A DNA stretch of 64,000 nucleotides from JANMDU01 sp031375105 (GTDB lineage Bacteria > Pseudomonadota > Gammaproteobacteria > Burkholderiales > Burkholderiaceae_C): positions 4,309 through 68,308 of the forward strand of contig JANMHJ010000020.1 of the NCBI GenBank assembly GCA_031375105.1, in the 5' to 3' direction. Under the pieces are notes generated by a model that was not told where the DNA came from, made no database searches, and saw only the letters and a program-made list of their open reading frames with translations. The first letter of the stretch is position 1. Every line of letters begins with the position of its first letter. The position numbers were made by a program, and so were the translations under genes. Shown one piece after another: positions 35,924 to 45,800 of the stretch.

Positions 35924-36400
35924 TTAAGCCAGTTCGTTGAGTAAATTGGCCATTTCCACCGCCACGCGCGCTGCATCACGGCCTTTGTCGGTCTGGCGGG
36001 CTACGGCCTGTTCCATGTTTTCTACGGTCAGGATGGCGTTGGCAATGGGGAGTTTGTAGTCTAGGCCGACGCGCGTGACCGCCGCACCTGATTCGTTGGC
36101 CACGAGTTCAAAGTGATAGGTTTCGCCGCGAATGATGCAGCCCAAGGCAATCAGGGCATCGTATTGATCCCGTTCCGCCAAAGCCTGAAGCGCCACGGGG
36201 ACTTCGAGCGCACCAGGTACGGTGATGTGGTCAATATGCTTTTCTGCTACACCCAGTTTGGCCAGCTCTTCAAGGCATGCGGCGGCGAGGGCATTCGTGA
36301 CGCTGCCGTTGAAGCGAGCTTGCACAATACCAATGTAGAGCTTGCGGCCATCTAAGAGATTGTCTTTGGCTTTGCCTTTGTCGATGTCAACGCCGAACAT
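35924..36400 (-). CDS. ribH: 6,7-dimethyl-8-ribityllumazine synthase
   Basis: Penultimate step of riboflavin synthesis: joins the pyrimidine and dihydroxybutanone phosphate. 158 residues, normal for the family. It has IGIVQARFNGSVTNAL (about 23-38, substrate-binding Phe), VPGALEVPVALQAL, ALGCIIRGETYHFELV with the catalytic His, and the C-terminal Arg region AVARQTDKGRDAA. Lies upstream of nusB; the upstream gap to ribBX holds a long inverted-repeat element. Confidence 0.96.
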   Translation of the reverse strand: MFGVDIDKGKAKDNLLDGRKLYIGIVQARFNGSVTNALAAACLEELAKLGVAEKHIDHITVPGALEVPVALQALAERDQYDALIALGCIIRGETYHFELVANESGAAVTRVGLDYKLPIANAILTVENMEQAVARQTDKGRDAARVAVEMANLLNELA

Positions 36401-36440
36401 TTTTGTCTTTCTGATGGACTGGTTAATTAAAGGGAAGAAA

Positions 36441-36594
36441 CTTCCGGTGCGCGAAAGACGCGAAAAAGAAAGTCAAAGTTAAGTCTTGGAAATCAGCCGC
36501 AGTGGCAATGGTTTTAGATTCAATGAATTCCACATTTTGCATTTTCTTTTTTGCATTTTGTTTCGCATAACTTTCGCGCCTTTCGCGTCCGGAT
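36441..36594. repeat. Long inverted-repeat element, copy 2 (MITE-like)
   Basis: About 150 bases in the ribH-ribBX gap. Left arm (36441-36470) GTGCGCGAAAGACGCGAAAA, right arm (about 36551-36594) reading as complement with CTTTCGCGCCTTTCGCGTCC. Same type of arms as the element at 7992-8152. The middle is AT-rich with runs like TTTTGCATTTT. No gene inside. Confidence 0.6.
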
Positions 36595-36609
36595 GTTTGA
36601 ATTCAGTGC

Positions 36610-37758
36610 TTATTGATTAGCAATATACCCAGCAATTTCCAGCCCATAGCCCGCCATGCTGGGCATGCGGCGGGGTTTGCCCATGAGCATCATGCGGCGC
36701 ACGCCGGCTTCGCGCAGGATTTGCACACCGATGCCGTAGGTGCGCAGATCCATGCGGCCGCGCTCGGGGCCGTTGGATGGGCGTGCTTGGCCTTCGAATT
36801 GGGCGACGAGCTGAGATGCAGATTCCCCGCAGTTGAGCAACACCGCCACGCCTCTGCCTTGCTGCTGCAAGTAGGCCAAGCTTTGGTTCAGGCTCCAGCT
36901 GTGAATGCTGCTTTGCTGCTGGAGCATATCCAAGGCTGAAAGCGGCTCATGTACGCGGGCGGGCACCGTGTCTTGCGGCTGCCATTGGCCTTTGATGAGC
37001 GCCATATGAATGCCGCCAGTGGGTTTGTCGCGAAAGAGCAGGGCGCGGAAATCGCCTTGGGGCGTGGTGAACTGCTTCTCGCCGATGCGCTCAATCAGGG
37101 TTTCTGTGCGGCTGCGGTATTCGATCAAATCGGCAATCGTGCCGATCTTGAGGCCATGCTCTGCGGCGAAAGTTTGCAGATCGGGCATGCGCGCCATCGT
37201 GCCGTCGTCTTTCATGATCTCGCAGATGACGGCGCTGGGCACGCAGCCGGCCAAGGCGGCCAAGTCGCAGCCCGCTTCGGTGTGGCCTGCGCGGATCAAC
37301 ACGCCGCCGTCAACCGCAGCCAAGGGGAAGATATGCCCAGGCTGCACCAGATCTCTGGCCTTGGCGGTTTTGCTTGCAGCGGCTTGCACAGTGCGTGCGC
37401 GGTCAGCGGCTGAAATGCCGGTGGTCACGCCTTCAGCAGCTTCGATGGACACCGTAAAAGCCGTGCTCATCTTGGTGCCGTTTTTCACGGCCATCGGTGG
37501 CAGGCCAAGGAATTCGCAGCGCTCGCGCGTCATCGGCATGCAGATCAGGCCGCGCCCATACTTGGCCATGAAGTTGATGGCTTCGGGGGTGACGTGTTCG
37601 GCAGCCATCACCAAATCGCCTTCGTTTTCACGGTCTTCGTCGTCGGAGATGATCACCATGCGGCCCGCTTTGAGCTGCGCCACGATGTCTTCAATGGGGG
37701 AGATGCCCACAGTTTGTGTGGAAGAGGGCTTGGCTTGAGAGGCGAGGGCAGTTGTCAT
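36610..37758 (-). CDS. ribBX: RibBX: dihydroxybutanone phosphate synthase with degenerate GTP cyclohydrolase II domain
   Basis: 382 residues. The N-terminal half (about 15-215) is a full RibB: SDDEDRENEGDLVMAAEHV, GLICMPMTRERCEFL, the ISAADRARTVQAA region, PGHIFPL and RAGHTEAGCDLAALAG, enough to make 3,4-dihydroxy-2-butanone 4-phosphate from ribulose 5-phosphate. The C-terminal half (about 220-380) aligns with GTP cyclohydrolase II, but the zinc-binding region normally with three Cys (as in HSECLTGDVFGSLRCDCG of active enzymes) is here VHEPLSALDMLQ with none. It should therefore lack cyclohydrolase activity, the 'RibBX' type known in several proteobacteria. An active RibA must be elsewhere. 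Confidence 0.88.
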   Translation of the reverse strand: MTTALASQAKPSSTQTVGISPIEDIVAQLKAGRMVIISDDEDRENEGDLVMAAEHVTPEAINFMAKYGRGLICMPMTRERCEFLGLPPMAVKNGTKMSTAFTVSIEAAEGVTTGISAADRARTVQAAASKTAKARDLVQPGHIFPLAAVDGGVLIRAGHTEAGCDLAALAGCVPSAVICEIMKDDGTMARMPDLQTFAAEHGLKIGTIADLIEYRSRTETLIERIGEKQFTTPQGDFRALLFRDKPTGGIHMALIKGQWQPQDTVPARVHEPLSALDMLQQQSSIHSWSLNQSLAYLQQQGRGVAVLLNCGESASQLVAQFEGQARPSNGPERGRMDLRTYGIGVQILREAGVRRMMLMGKPRRMPSMAGYGLEIAGYIANQ

Positions 37759-37764
37759 GGTGAA

Positions 37765-37820
37765 TTACTACTAAATTGATAGCAAACTTGATAGATTTTA
37801 TAACGGGGAATGGTCGATTT
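37765..37820 (-). repeat. Dispersed palindromic repeat, copy 10
   Basis: Minus-strand reading: AAATCGACCATTCCCC, GTTATAAAATCT, TTGCTATCAATTTAGTAGTAA. The GTTATAA word supplies the last Leu codon and the TAA stop (37798-37800) of ribE; the rest lies between ribE and ribBX. Confidence 0.75.
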
Positions 37821-38445
37821 GGCTTGATTTTTCAAAACTGAGCATGCGCTCCACATAGCGCGCCATTGTGTCGATTTCTAGGTTGACTGAGCTGCCTTTT
37901 TTCAGGCTGCCGAGAGCGGTGTTTTCTACCGTATGTGGGATCAGATTGATGCTGATCTCGCAGCCTTCGGCCCCGTCTTTCACGGAATTCACGGTCAGGC
38001 TCACGCCGTTCACGGTGATCGAGCCTTTGTAAGCGAGGTATTTAGCCAGTTGCGCAGGCGCTGTAACGCGCAGCTCCCAGCTTTCGCCGATTTGCGCAAA
38101 ATAGCTGATTTGGCCTACGCCATCCACATGGCCGCTGACAATATGGCCACCCAACCGATCATGGGCGCGCAAGGCTTTTTCCAGGTTAACGCTGCCTTCA
38201 GCGTCGAGCCCAGCCGTCTTGGAGAGCGACTCTTGGGAGATGTCGATGGTGAATTGGTTGGCGGCTTTGTCCAGGGTGGTGACGGTCATGCAAGCGCCAT
38301 TGAGCGCGATGCTGTCGCCCAAACCCACGTCGTGCAGATACCCTTCAGGCGGCGCGATACTGAGTCGCTTGCCGTGATCTAAAGAGCTGCCGAGGGCTTG
38401 GATGGCGACGATGCGCCCCACGCCGGTGATGATTCCGGTGAACAT
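37798..38445 (-). CDS. ribE: Riboflavin synthase, alpha subunit
   Basis: Dismutates two lumazines into riboflavin. 215 residues in two similar halves: FTGIITGVGRI at the N terminus and HIVSGHVDGVGQI starting the second half; ALNGACMTV and TVNGVSLTV are the matching substrate sites. The final residues DHSPL come from a dispersed repeat. Situated between ribD (75 bases upstream) and ribBX, so the genes form one riboflavin cluster. I see no FMN riboswitch upstream of it. Confidence 0.95.
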   Translation of the reverse strand: MFTGIITGVGRIVAIQALGSSLDHGKRLSIAPPEGYLHDVGLGDSIALNGACMTVTTLDKAANQFTIDISQESLSKTAGLDAEGSVNLEKALRAHDRLGGHIVSGHVDGVGQISYFAQIGESWELRVTAPAQLAKYLAYKGSITVNGVSLTVNSVKDGAEGCEISINLIPHTVENTALGSLKKGSSVNLEIDTMARYVERMLSFEKSSQIDHSPL

Positions 38446-38520
38446 GGGCGTATTTTCGCAGGGTTTGCCTAGCTTGGCCGGGCTGGGGTTGCTTAAAGCG
38501 ACGATTGCCGCTGTTTCAGG

Positions 38521-39867
38521 CTAAAACTTGTCGCGCCCGCGAACTCGGGCGACGATGCGCAGGTCTTTTTGACCTTCTTCGCCCACCATGTCTGCGGATT
38601 GGAAGACCAAATCCTGGGCAGCGGGCAGGTCGGCAAGCGCCGCCAGCTCAGGCAAATTTGCCAAACCCATGCCCGAGCCCAGCAGTTTGGGAGCAAGATA
38701 AAGCACCATTTCATCCACCAAGCCTGCCTTGATGAGCGAGCCATTGAGCTTGAAGCCCGCCTCCACATGCAGCTCATTGATTTCTTGATTCACCGCCAGA
38801 TCGCGCATCATGGCGGCGAGATCGACTTTTCTGGGAGCCGTTTTTGCCGCTTCTTCAGGCGCTGGCGCTGCGGGCGCAACATGCGCTTGATACGCCTCAG
38901 GCATATAAATCAGCTTCACGCCCAAAGCTTCCAAAGCCTTGATTTTTTGATCATTTTGGCTGGAATGGTAGATGTAGATTGCGCGAGGTGCTATCAAATT
39001 AATAGTTTCTTGAGGATATACATGGCTCGCTTGGCCGCGTTGGCCAAGGGTTTGGAGCAATTTTGCGCTCAATGGCATGTCCAAATGGCTGTCCACGATC
39101 ACCAGATGTGGCTGGCGTGGGGCAGGGATGTAGGTTGGGCCGGTTTGCTCCGCGATGCGCTTATGCTTTGGCAAAGGCAGCAATTCGCTTAAAACTGCAT
39201 CTGGCGGCACCGCAGGCAGCAGCGAGCGCACATTCAGCAGCGGATCGTCCGCGAGCACCGTGCCAATCCCCGTGAGCACCGCGCAAGAGCGCGCTCGCCA
39301 AGCCTGCCCGTCATTGCGCGCAGCTACTCCAGTGATCCACTGGCTCTGCCCATTGGCCAAAGCCGTCACCCCATCCAATGAGGCCGCCACCTTCATCCGC
39401 ACCCAAGGCTGCTGCCGGATCATCCGGCTGAAAAATCCAATGTTTAGTTCCCTCGAAGCAATCGCGTCTGGGTGATCCACAGGCAACACCTCCACCTCAA
39501 TCCCCGCATCCCGCAGCTGCTGCACCCCCTTACCCGCGACCAGCGGATTCGGATCGAGAATAGACACCACCACCTTTCCCACGCCCGCAGCAATCAAAGC
39601 AGAGGTGCAAGGCGGCGTGCGCCCATGATGCGCGCAAGGCTCAAGGCTGACGTAAACCGTCGCCCCCTTAACGCTCATGCCCTGATCAGCCGCAGCGCGA
39701 AGCGCAACAATTTCAGCGTGTGAGCCACCACGGGGTTGGGTGTGGCCGGGTAAACAAAATTGACGATCTATGTCATGTATCAGACAATACACGCTAGGAT
39801 TGGGTTGACATGAAATATTGACCAAAACAGAGCAGCAAGGATAAGTATACGGAAAGATCGATGGCAT
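38521..39867 (-). CDS. ribD: Bifunctional riboflavin biosynthesis deaminase/reductase RibD
   Basis: 448 residues: N-terminal pyrimidine deaminase (about 1-150) with GGSHAEIVAL and LEPCAHHGRTPPC (zinc His and Cys residues), then the reductase (about 160-448) with RMKVAASLDGVTAL, LTGIGTVLADDPLLNVR and a C-terminal LHVEAGFKLNGSLI. A dispersed repeat (copy 11) is read in frame as ETINLIAPRAIYIYH (about 287-304), in a variable part of the reductase. The first 40 residues are odd: the usual helix before 'PNP' is replaced by MPSIFPYTYPCCS, and the usual VGC is VYC. The gene could have lost its original start when the neighbouring pilus genes were joined; deaminase metal ligands are intact. Confidence 0.88.
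   Translation of the reverse strand: MPSIFPYTYPCCSVLVNISCQPNPSVYCLIHDIDRQFCLPGHTQPRGGSHAEIVALRAAADQGMSVKGATVYVSLEPCAHHGRTPPCTSALIAAGVGKVVVSILDPNPLVAGKGVQQLRDAGIEVEVLPVDHPDAIASRELNIGFFSRMIRQQPWVRMKVAASLDGVTALANGQSQWITGVAARNDGQAWRARSCAVLTGIGTVLADDPLLNVRSLLPAVPPDAVLSELLPLPKHKRIAEQTGPTYIPAPRQPHLVIVDSHLDMPLSAKLLQTLGQRGQASHVYPQETINLIAPRAIYIYHSSQNDQKIKALEALGVKLIYMPEAYQAHVAPAAPAPEEAAKTAPRKVDLAAMMRDLAVNQEINELHVEAGFKLNGSLIKAGLVDEMVLYLAPKLLGSGMGLANLPELAALADLPAAQDLVFQSADMVGEEGQKDLRIVARVRGRDKF
38954..39008 (+). repeat. Dispersed palindromic repeat, copy 11 (inside ribD)
   Basis: Plus-strand reading: ATTTTGGCTGGAATGG, TAGATGTAGATTGCGC, TGCTATCAAATTAATAG. Opposite in orientation to ribD, read in frame. Confidence 0.72.
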
Positions 39868-39958
39868 AAATGGATTGATTGATTTGTGTCACTGAACCGT
39901 TGGGGGTGAAGTTTAAGCCTTTAATCGGTGTGGCATCTCCGTCCTCTTGAGAGCGTTT

Positions 39959-40546
39959 ATGATCAATCTTGTGAAAAAAAGATCGCTGTATACATCTAAA
40001 CTCCGTCTAGGTTTTTCCTTGATTGAGTTGCTCGTTGTCATAGCAATTGTTGCGATATTAGCCACTTTAGCGGTTCCGTCATTCAGCGAGATGCTGAGAA
40101 TTAATCGTCTAACTAGCGCTTCTTCGGCCTTACAGATATCCCTGTCTCTTGCAAGATCCGAAGCCATCAAGCGTGGCGGAGATTCGCGGGTCAGTGTAAC
40201 TTCCAACACAACAAGTGATGTATGGACTGATGGCTGGACTGTCTATTGGCACAGCTCAGCATCGCCTTCTGATCCTGCTCCAACGGCCGATACTGCTGGA
40301 TCTGTGACCCGCATTGAGGTTGTTGGAGCGTTATCTACGCCCATCAGCATCAGTCACACCAATTCATTAACAAGCTTCACATACGATGGTAGCGGGCGAC
40401 TCGTTGACACAAGCGGAGGCGCTGTGGCCAATCGGGCATTTTGGTTTTACGATGGAAGCAGTGAAAAATATTGCGTGATCGTTAATAACACAGGACGTGT
40501 TCGTACCCAGCGCGTCAGCTCATCGACGAGCTGTTCTACAAGCTAA
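39959..40546 (+). CDS. fimT: FimT/GspH-type minor pilin
   Basis: 195 residues. Type III prepilin signal: a basic leader, then GFSLIELLVVIAIVAILATL, the cleavage and first-helix motif (Gly, then Phe, then Glu five residues on). The C-terminal part is the FimT/GspH beta-domain with a terminal disulphide pair. Start ATG 39959 with GAGAG in front; the frame itself opens with TTG 39947. First gene of the pilus operon and of a stretch with visibly lower GC. Initiates pilus assembly together with PilV, PilW, PilX. Confidence 0.88.
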   Translation: MINLVKKRSLYTSKLRLGFSLIELLVVIAIVAILATLAVPSFSEMLRINRLTSASSALQISLSLARSEAIKRGGDSRVSVTSNTTSDVWTDGWTVYWHSSASPSDPAPTADTAGSVTRIEVVGALSTPISISHTNSLTSFTYDGSGRLVDTSGGAVANRAFWFYDGSSEKYCVIVNNTGRVRTQRVSSSTSCSTS

Positions 40547-40572
40547 TTTAAAAACCATGGAGATGTTTTTCA

Positions 40573-41094
40573 ATGGCGAAATTTAGTATGAAAATCAGGC
40601 TTCATCCAGCATGTCGCGCGAAGAATCAAGGCTTTAGCTTGATTGAAGTCTTGGTGACGATTTTAATTTTGACCTTTGGCTTGATTGGTGTGGCTGGTCT
40701 CTTGGTTGGAGGCGTTGCGAATGCTTCCGCGTCAGAATACCTGACCAAGGCCAATGCACTGGCTGCCGATATGGCCGATCGAATTCGTGCTAACCCCGGC
40801 CCTGCTGGTGCCATGTCGGCGACAACCGAGTATTCGTTTGATTATTCTGCGACTGCTCCGTCATCCCCTGTGGGAATTGCACAAGAGGATAAGAAAGCCT
40901 GGCTCGAAGCCTTGGCCAGGCAATTGCCGGGTGGCGATGGAAAAATCACCACCACCAACACGGGTGGCAACAGAAAGTTTGAAATCGAAGTGCAATGGTC
41001 TAACTGCATCGGCACACTAAATCAAACCGTAACAGAGCTTTGTGCGGCAGGTAGCAGCCAGAAGCGGACTGTCACTTTCGAGATAAGGCTGTGA
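40573..41094 (+). CDS. pilV: PilV-type minor pilin
   Basis: 173 residues with prepilin motif GFSLIEVLVTILILTFGLIG and the PilV segment NASASEYLTKANALAADMADRIRANPGPAG (given here only as its type), typical of type IV pilus modification proteins. The C-terminal Cys pair fits a D-loop. 26 bases after fimT. Confidence 0.9.
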   Translation: MAKFSMKIRLHPACRAKNQGFSLIEVLVTILILTFGLIGVAGLLVGGVANASASEYLTKANALAADMADRIRANPGPAGAMSATTEYSFDYSATAPSSPVGIAQEDKKAWLEALARQLPGGDGKITTTNTGGNRKFEIEVQWSNCIGTLNQTVTELCAAGSSQKRTVTFEIRL

Positions 41095-41098
41095 TCCC

Positions 41099-42262
41099 AT
41101 GAAAGCGAAAGTCTTGAATTTCTCAATGCAGCAACGAAAAAGATCAAAAGGCCTAACGCTCATTGAACTTTTGATCGCGCTAACGCTTGGTATGGGCATA
41201 CTCATTGCACTGTCTTCAGTTTATATTGCTGCAAAACAGTCTTTTCGTTTTCAAGATTCTACGGGTCGAATGCAAGAGGATGCTTCCTATGCATTGGAAT
41301 TAATGTCAAGAGAGATTCGAATGACCGGTTTTTCTGGTTGTGTTGGGGTTGAAACGATTGTTCAAACCACTCCCACGACCTCTACGATTACATATCCCGC
41401 TTTGATTTGGAATGAGTCCTCTCCCGCAGGAGTCGCTGGACTCAATCCACTCGCAACACTTTTCCCCACGGACACCAACATCACATCGCGCCCTTACGCG
41501 CCCCACAATATTTTCCGTGGCTTTGATTCCGGGCAAAGCTCTATGTTTAGCGGAACGGCAAGCACCCCGGATTTTGTTTCAGCGAGCAGTCTATTTTTTG
41601 CGGGAGGGTTTGCCGAGAGCGCAGCACTTTCGTCTGCTATGTTGACAACAACCTCTGCCATAAACGCTAGCACCAACACATTTGGTTGGAGTGGAAAAAA
41701 CCTGCTCTTCATCATTTCAGACTGCATTGACGCGAATCTTTTTAAAGGTGCGGTAACAACAGTTGGAGGCAGTCTCACTATTGCACATGGCAGCAGCGAT
41801 GGCAACACAATGAATGGTTTTAGAAATGACAAAATTTATGGAACAGATGCCACCTTGGTGAAAGCGCAATGGGTCTATTACTACCTTGCCACCCGATCTG
41901 GTGCTACCACGCCCAGTTTGTATCGGCTTAATTTTGACGGTGAATCGCGGGGTAACTCAGAGGAAATTGTAGCCAACGTCGAAGGCATGGCCATCCACTA
42001 TGGTGAAGCATCCAGCGCGAGCCCATTGGTTGTTGCGAATTGGCGAACCACAGCCGCTTCTGTGACGGATTGGAGTCGTGTTGTTGCTGTCAGAGTTGGC
42101 CTGATGATGGTCAGTGGGCAAACCGATAGCAATGCGGATGTCGTCCCAACAAGCACAACGTTATTGGGTTCTTCCTACACCATTCCTACTTCAAATTCCG
42201 CGCGAGTAAGAAATGAGTTTTCTACAACGATCGTCCTGCGTAATCGCGTTGCACCGAGGTAA
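41099..42262 (+). CDS. pilW: PilW-type minor pilin
   Basis: 387 residues. Prepilin motif with GLTLIELLIALTLGMGILIAL, followed by FRFQDSTGRMQEDASYALEL and a long beta-rich part with Ser/Thr/Ala-rich loops. ATG is 5 bases after the pilV stop. PilW forms a subcomplex with PilV and PilX that caps or starts the fibre. The length is normal for betaproteobacterial PilW. Confidence 0.9.
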   Translation: MKAKVLNFSMQQRKRSKGLTLIELLIALTLGMGILIALSSVYIAAKQSFRFQDSTGRMQEDASYALELMSREIRMTGFSGCVGVETIVQTTPTTSTITYPALIWNESSPAGVAGLNPLATLFPTDTNITSRPYAPHNIFRGFDSGQSSMFSGTASTPDFVSASSLFFAGGFAESAALSSAMLTTTSAINASTNTFGWSGKNLLFIISDCIDANLFKGAVTTVGGSLTIAHGSSDGNTMNGFRNDKIYGTDATLVKAQWVYYYLATRSGATTPSLYRLNFDGESRGNSEEIVANVEGMAIHYGEASSASPLVVANWRTTAASVTDWSRVVAVRVGLMMVSGQTDSNADVVPTSTTLLGSSYTIPTSNSARVRNEFSTTIVLRNRVAPR

Positions 42263-42267
42263 GAGCG

Positions 42268-42801
42268 ATGAAGCTAAAGCACAAACAGTCGGGCATGACA
42301 CTCATCATCGGGCTCATACTCTTGATTATGCTGAGCATGATTGGGGTGATAGGCTTTAGAGGCACGACATTGACGGAGCGAATGGCTGGCAATGTCCAAG
42401 ATAAAAACATTTCATTTCAATCTGCAGAGAGTGCAGCCAAAGAGGCCTTAACTCTTATCAGTGCAGGTTCTTTTACTGGCTCTTCAACGGGTCAATATTC
42501 TCCAAGCCTGAGTTTAGGCGGCAACAGCAGTTATTGGACACAAGGTGCTGGCAGTAGCATCGCTGCAGCCAACTGCACTACAGCCAGCACATTTGGTTGG
42601 ACGAATTGCTCTACACCTGTAGATAGTCTTTACTCTAACAATGCCAATACTGCCACATATGTCATTGAGCGCTTATCTAGTTTGCCAGCAAGTGCGACTC
42701 AGACGATTACCTATTTTCGTGTGACTGCTAGAAGCATGGGTGCCTCAGGCAACTCTGAGTCTATTGTCCAAGTGCATCAATCAAGAGTAACGAGCCCTTA
42801 A
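42268..42801 (+). CDS. pilX: PilX-type minor pilin
   Basis: 177 residues, with the PilX/PilV N-terminal helix SGMTLIIGLILLIMLSMIGV, lacking the usual Glu at position 5 as in other PilX, and RGTTLTERMAGNVQDKNISF, a recognised PilX_N segment. Small C-terminal domain with one Cys pair. 6 bases after pilW. Confidence 0.9.
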   Translation: MKLKHKQSGMTLIIGLILLIMLSMIGVIGFRGTTLTERMAGNVQDKNISFQSAESAAKEALTLISAGSFTGSSTGQYSPSLSLGGNSSYWTQGAGSSIAAANCTTASTFGWTNCSTPVDSLYSNNANTATYVIERLSSLPASATQTITYFRVTARSMGASGNSESIVQVHQSRVTSP

Positions 42802-42836
42802 TTTAGATGGCAATAATTGTCAAAGGATTTATCGTC

Positions 42837-45800
42837 ATGAAGACTACATATGCACTTCAGCCTAATTTCGAAGCTGATTTTCTTAAATTGTTTTGGGGCG
42901 CAGCTTTATCGGACTCTATTGCGAAATTTATGCGTTACAGCGTCGCAATATTGTTAGCTTATATATTGGTTTTTTGCCAAGTTGTTCGTGCGCAAACCAC
43001 GATTGATATCGCCAGTGTGCCACTTTTAGCTTTGAAGAGTGCTCCAGGCTTGGTGATGTTAACAATGAGCCGTGATCACCGTCTCTACTATGCCGCATAT
43101 AACGAAGTAAGCGACATCGACGGTGATGGCGTGATTGACGTTGGATTTAAGCCCGGCATCCAATACTATGGATATTTTGTTAGCGATCGCTGTTATCAAT
43201 ACAGCACTGCAGTCACTCCAGCTCGATTTATACCGGTTTCAATAGCTAGCGCGGCTAACGGTTGTGCATCATCCGCAGGGCGTTGGCATGGCAACTGGAT
43301 GAACTGGATGGCTACTTCCCGAATGGATGCTCTGCGAAAAGTGCTGTATGGCGGGCAACGAGTTACGGATACTGCCAGCACCACGGTTATTCAAGCAGCA
43401 CACATTCCGCCAGATAGCCACATTTGGGGCAAAGAGTATCGTCCATCGCCGAAAGGCCCAGATACTTATTTGATACAAAACTACACACCCATGTCCGCGC
43501 CTGCTAGCGGGAAGATGCATATTTTTCTGATGAAAAGTGAGGGTTCTGCTTCCTCTGTGTATACCAATTTAAGTCCACCTACACTCCGCGCTATTGCTGA
43601 TGTCGATATCGACATTGATCGAGTATGGCTCTGGGCCTCGAGCGAGCGTCCAGTTGGCGGTACGGCAGGTTCTACTGGGTACAACCGGCCTGCACCGGGT
43701 TCTTCAGATTCTTTGTTGAATACCGCACCTACAGAGATATCTTATCCTTTGCCCGGATTCCCAACTGGATCATCTACCTATTCTGCCGTCTCCTTTCCAG
43801 CATTTGTTACCCCGCCCACGATTAGAGTCGAGGCATGTGTAGCTATCAGTGGTGTCAGAGAATCTACATGCACGGGATATCCTGCAAATTCTCCTACTAT
43901 TTGGAAACCAACGGGTGTTTTGCACGATTATTCAACCAATGATTCTTTAAAATTTGGCTTACTCACTGGATCGTATTACAACAACTACTCTGGAGGCGTG
44001 CTACGCAAAGATATTGGTAGTTTCAAGGATGAGTTTGATGCTTCTACTGGCATTTTCAACGCGACTGTGGGTATAACAAGAACGATTGATCGCTTAACTA
44101 ATTACGGCTTCAATATTGGCGATCAACTTTATTCCTGCGGATTCAAATGGACAAGTCTCAGAACAGAGAGGGAATGCGTCATGTGGGGCGCTCCAGTTGC
44201 AGAAATGATGTACGAGGGCCTGCGGTATTTCACCGACAAGCAACCCATGCCTGCTTTTGTATCTGGAGTGGATGGCGCCAGCAGCCCTGATACCAGAATT
44301 ACATTGCCTACTAAAACGACTTGGTTAAATCCATTTCGCCCTAAAGCCTCCGGCGGAAGCCCTATTTGTTCAAAGCCTGTTCAAATGGTGATTGCCGATC
44401 CAATCACAAGTTTTGATTCCGATCAGTTGCCAGGTGCTGCATACTCGCCAGCTACTGGTTATGGTGCTGCAATTACCAATGATTTATTGGGCCTACAAGT
44501 ATCAACATTGGCCGATCAAATTTGGACAGATGAATTTGGTGCGAGTACAAAGAACTTTTTTATTGGCCAAACTACTGCAAGTAATTATGATGGCAACCCT
44601 ACGGCCAAAACAGCAAATTCGTTTAAATTCATAAGGGGTCATGCGCCCGACGAGACGACATCTCAAGGCAGTTACTATGCTGCAAGCATTTCAAGATTTG
44701 GTCGTGAGACGGGTGTACCTATTCGATCTAGTTCAACAGGTAGCACGACAATAGCGAAAGTTGACACGATCTCGATTGCTTTAGGCAGTGTAGTTCCTAG
44801 AATTGAGTTAGTATCTTCTGGACGGCTAGTGTCATTGGTGCCGTTTTCAAAAATGGTAGGGGGTTGCAGCAACCCAGCCTCACCGGCATCTACTCCGTCA
44901 GGCTTTCAGCCCACAGGCCTCATCACGGGGGTTTTTATCGACAAAATCGCTAATTCCCCGGTGCCGAATACAGATCCTTCGATCAATTCAGGGAGACCCT
45001 TCGCGCGTTTCATGGTGAGCTTTTCTGATGGTGATCAGGGTGGCGACAATGAAGCCGATGCCAACGTTTACTACACAATGTCTATAAATAGCAGTGGTCA
45101 GCTCGTGGTACGGTTGGACAGCTATTATCAGGCTACATGTGCTCAACAGAATATGGGGTACGTGATTTCTGGCACAACCAATGATGGTGTTTATTTGGAG
45201 GTTCGTGGTGTTTCCGCTGGCAGTGAGAGATACTACTTAGACACCTTGCCTGGTCAATCGCCAGCATCTGCTACCGGACGTAGCCCAGCAAATGCAACTG
45301 CAATTTCAAATTCATCGGCTTCGCGTACCTTCACATTGACTTCGGCTACGGCAGCAGCAGGCTATGTGCCAAGGGATCCATTGTGGTATGCAGCAAAATA
45401 TGGTGGTGCAGGTGTTATTGATGCCAGCGGCGATCCAACTAATTATTTCAGAATTGCTAACCCCGCTCAATTACCTCAGCAAATGGGCCAAGCTTTTCGC
45501 AGTGCTGCTGCATTAGCTGCTGTGGCCAGTACGAGCGTGGTGGGTGCAGGCAACAGGAGCGCAGGCTCTGCTGCAATCTATCAGGCCAATTATGATTCGC
45601 TCACCTGGTCTTCTCGTGTGTACGCTTTCGCTATCAATGCGTCTGGTGTGGCGAGCAACACGGCGACTTGGGAGGCTTCTGCGAAGATTCCAGCTCTAGG
45701 CTCGCGCAATCTATTTCTTGGCCGAGGCACTTCTACATATGCACTCACAAGTGCTGGCTACAGCGGTATGACATCTGCGGAGCAATCGGATTTTGGCAAT

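Noticed and set aside
38446..38520. FMN riboswitch for the riboflavin genes
   Set aside because: The 75-base gap is too short for an RFN element and I see none of its conserved blocks in it or ahead of ribD.
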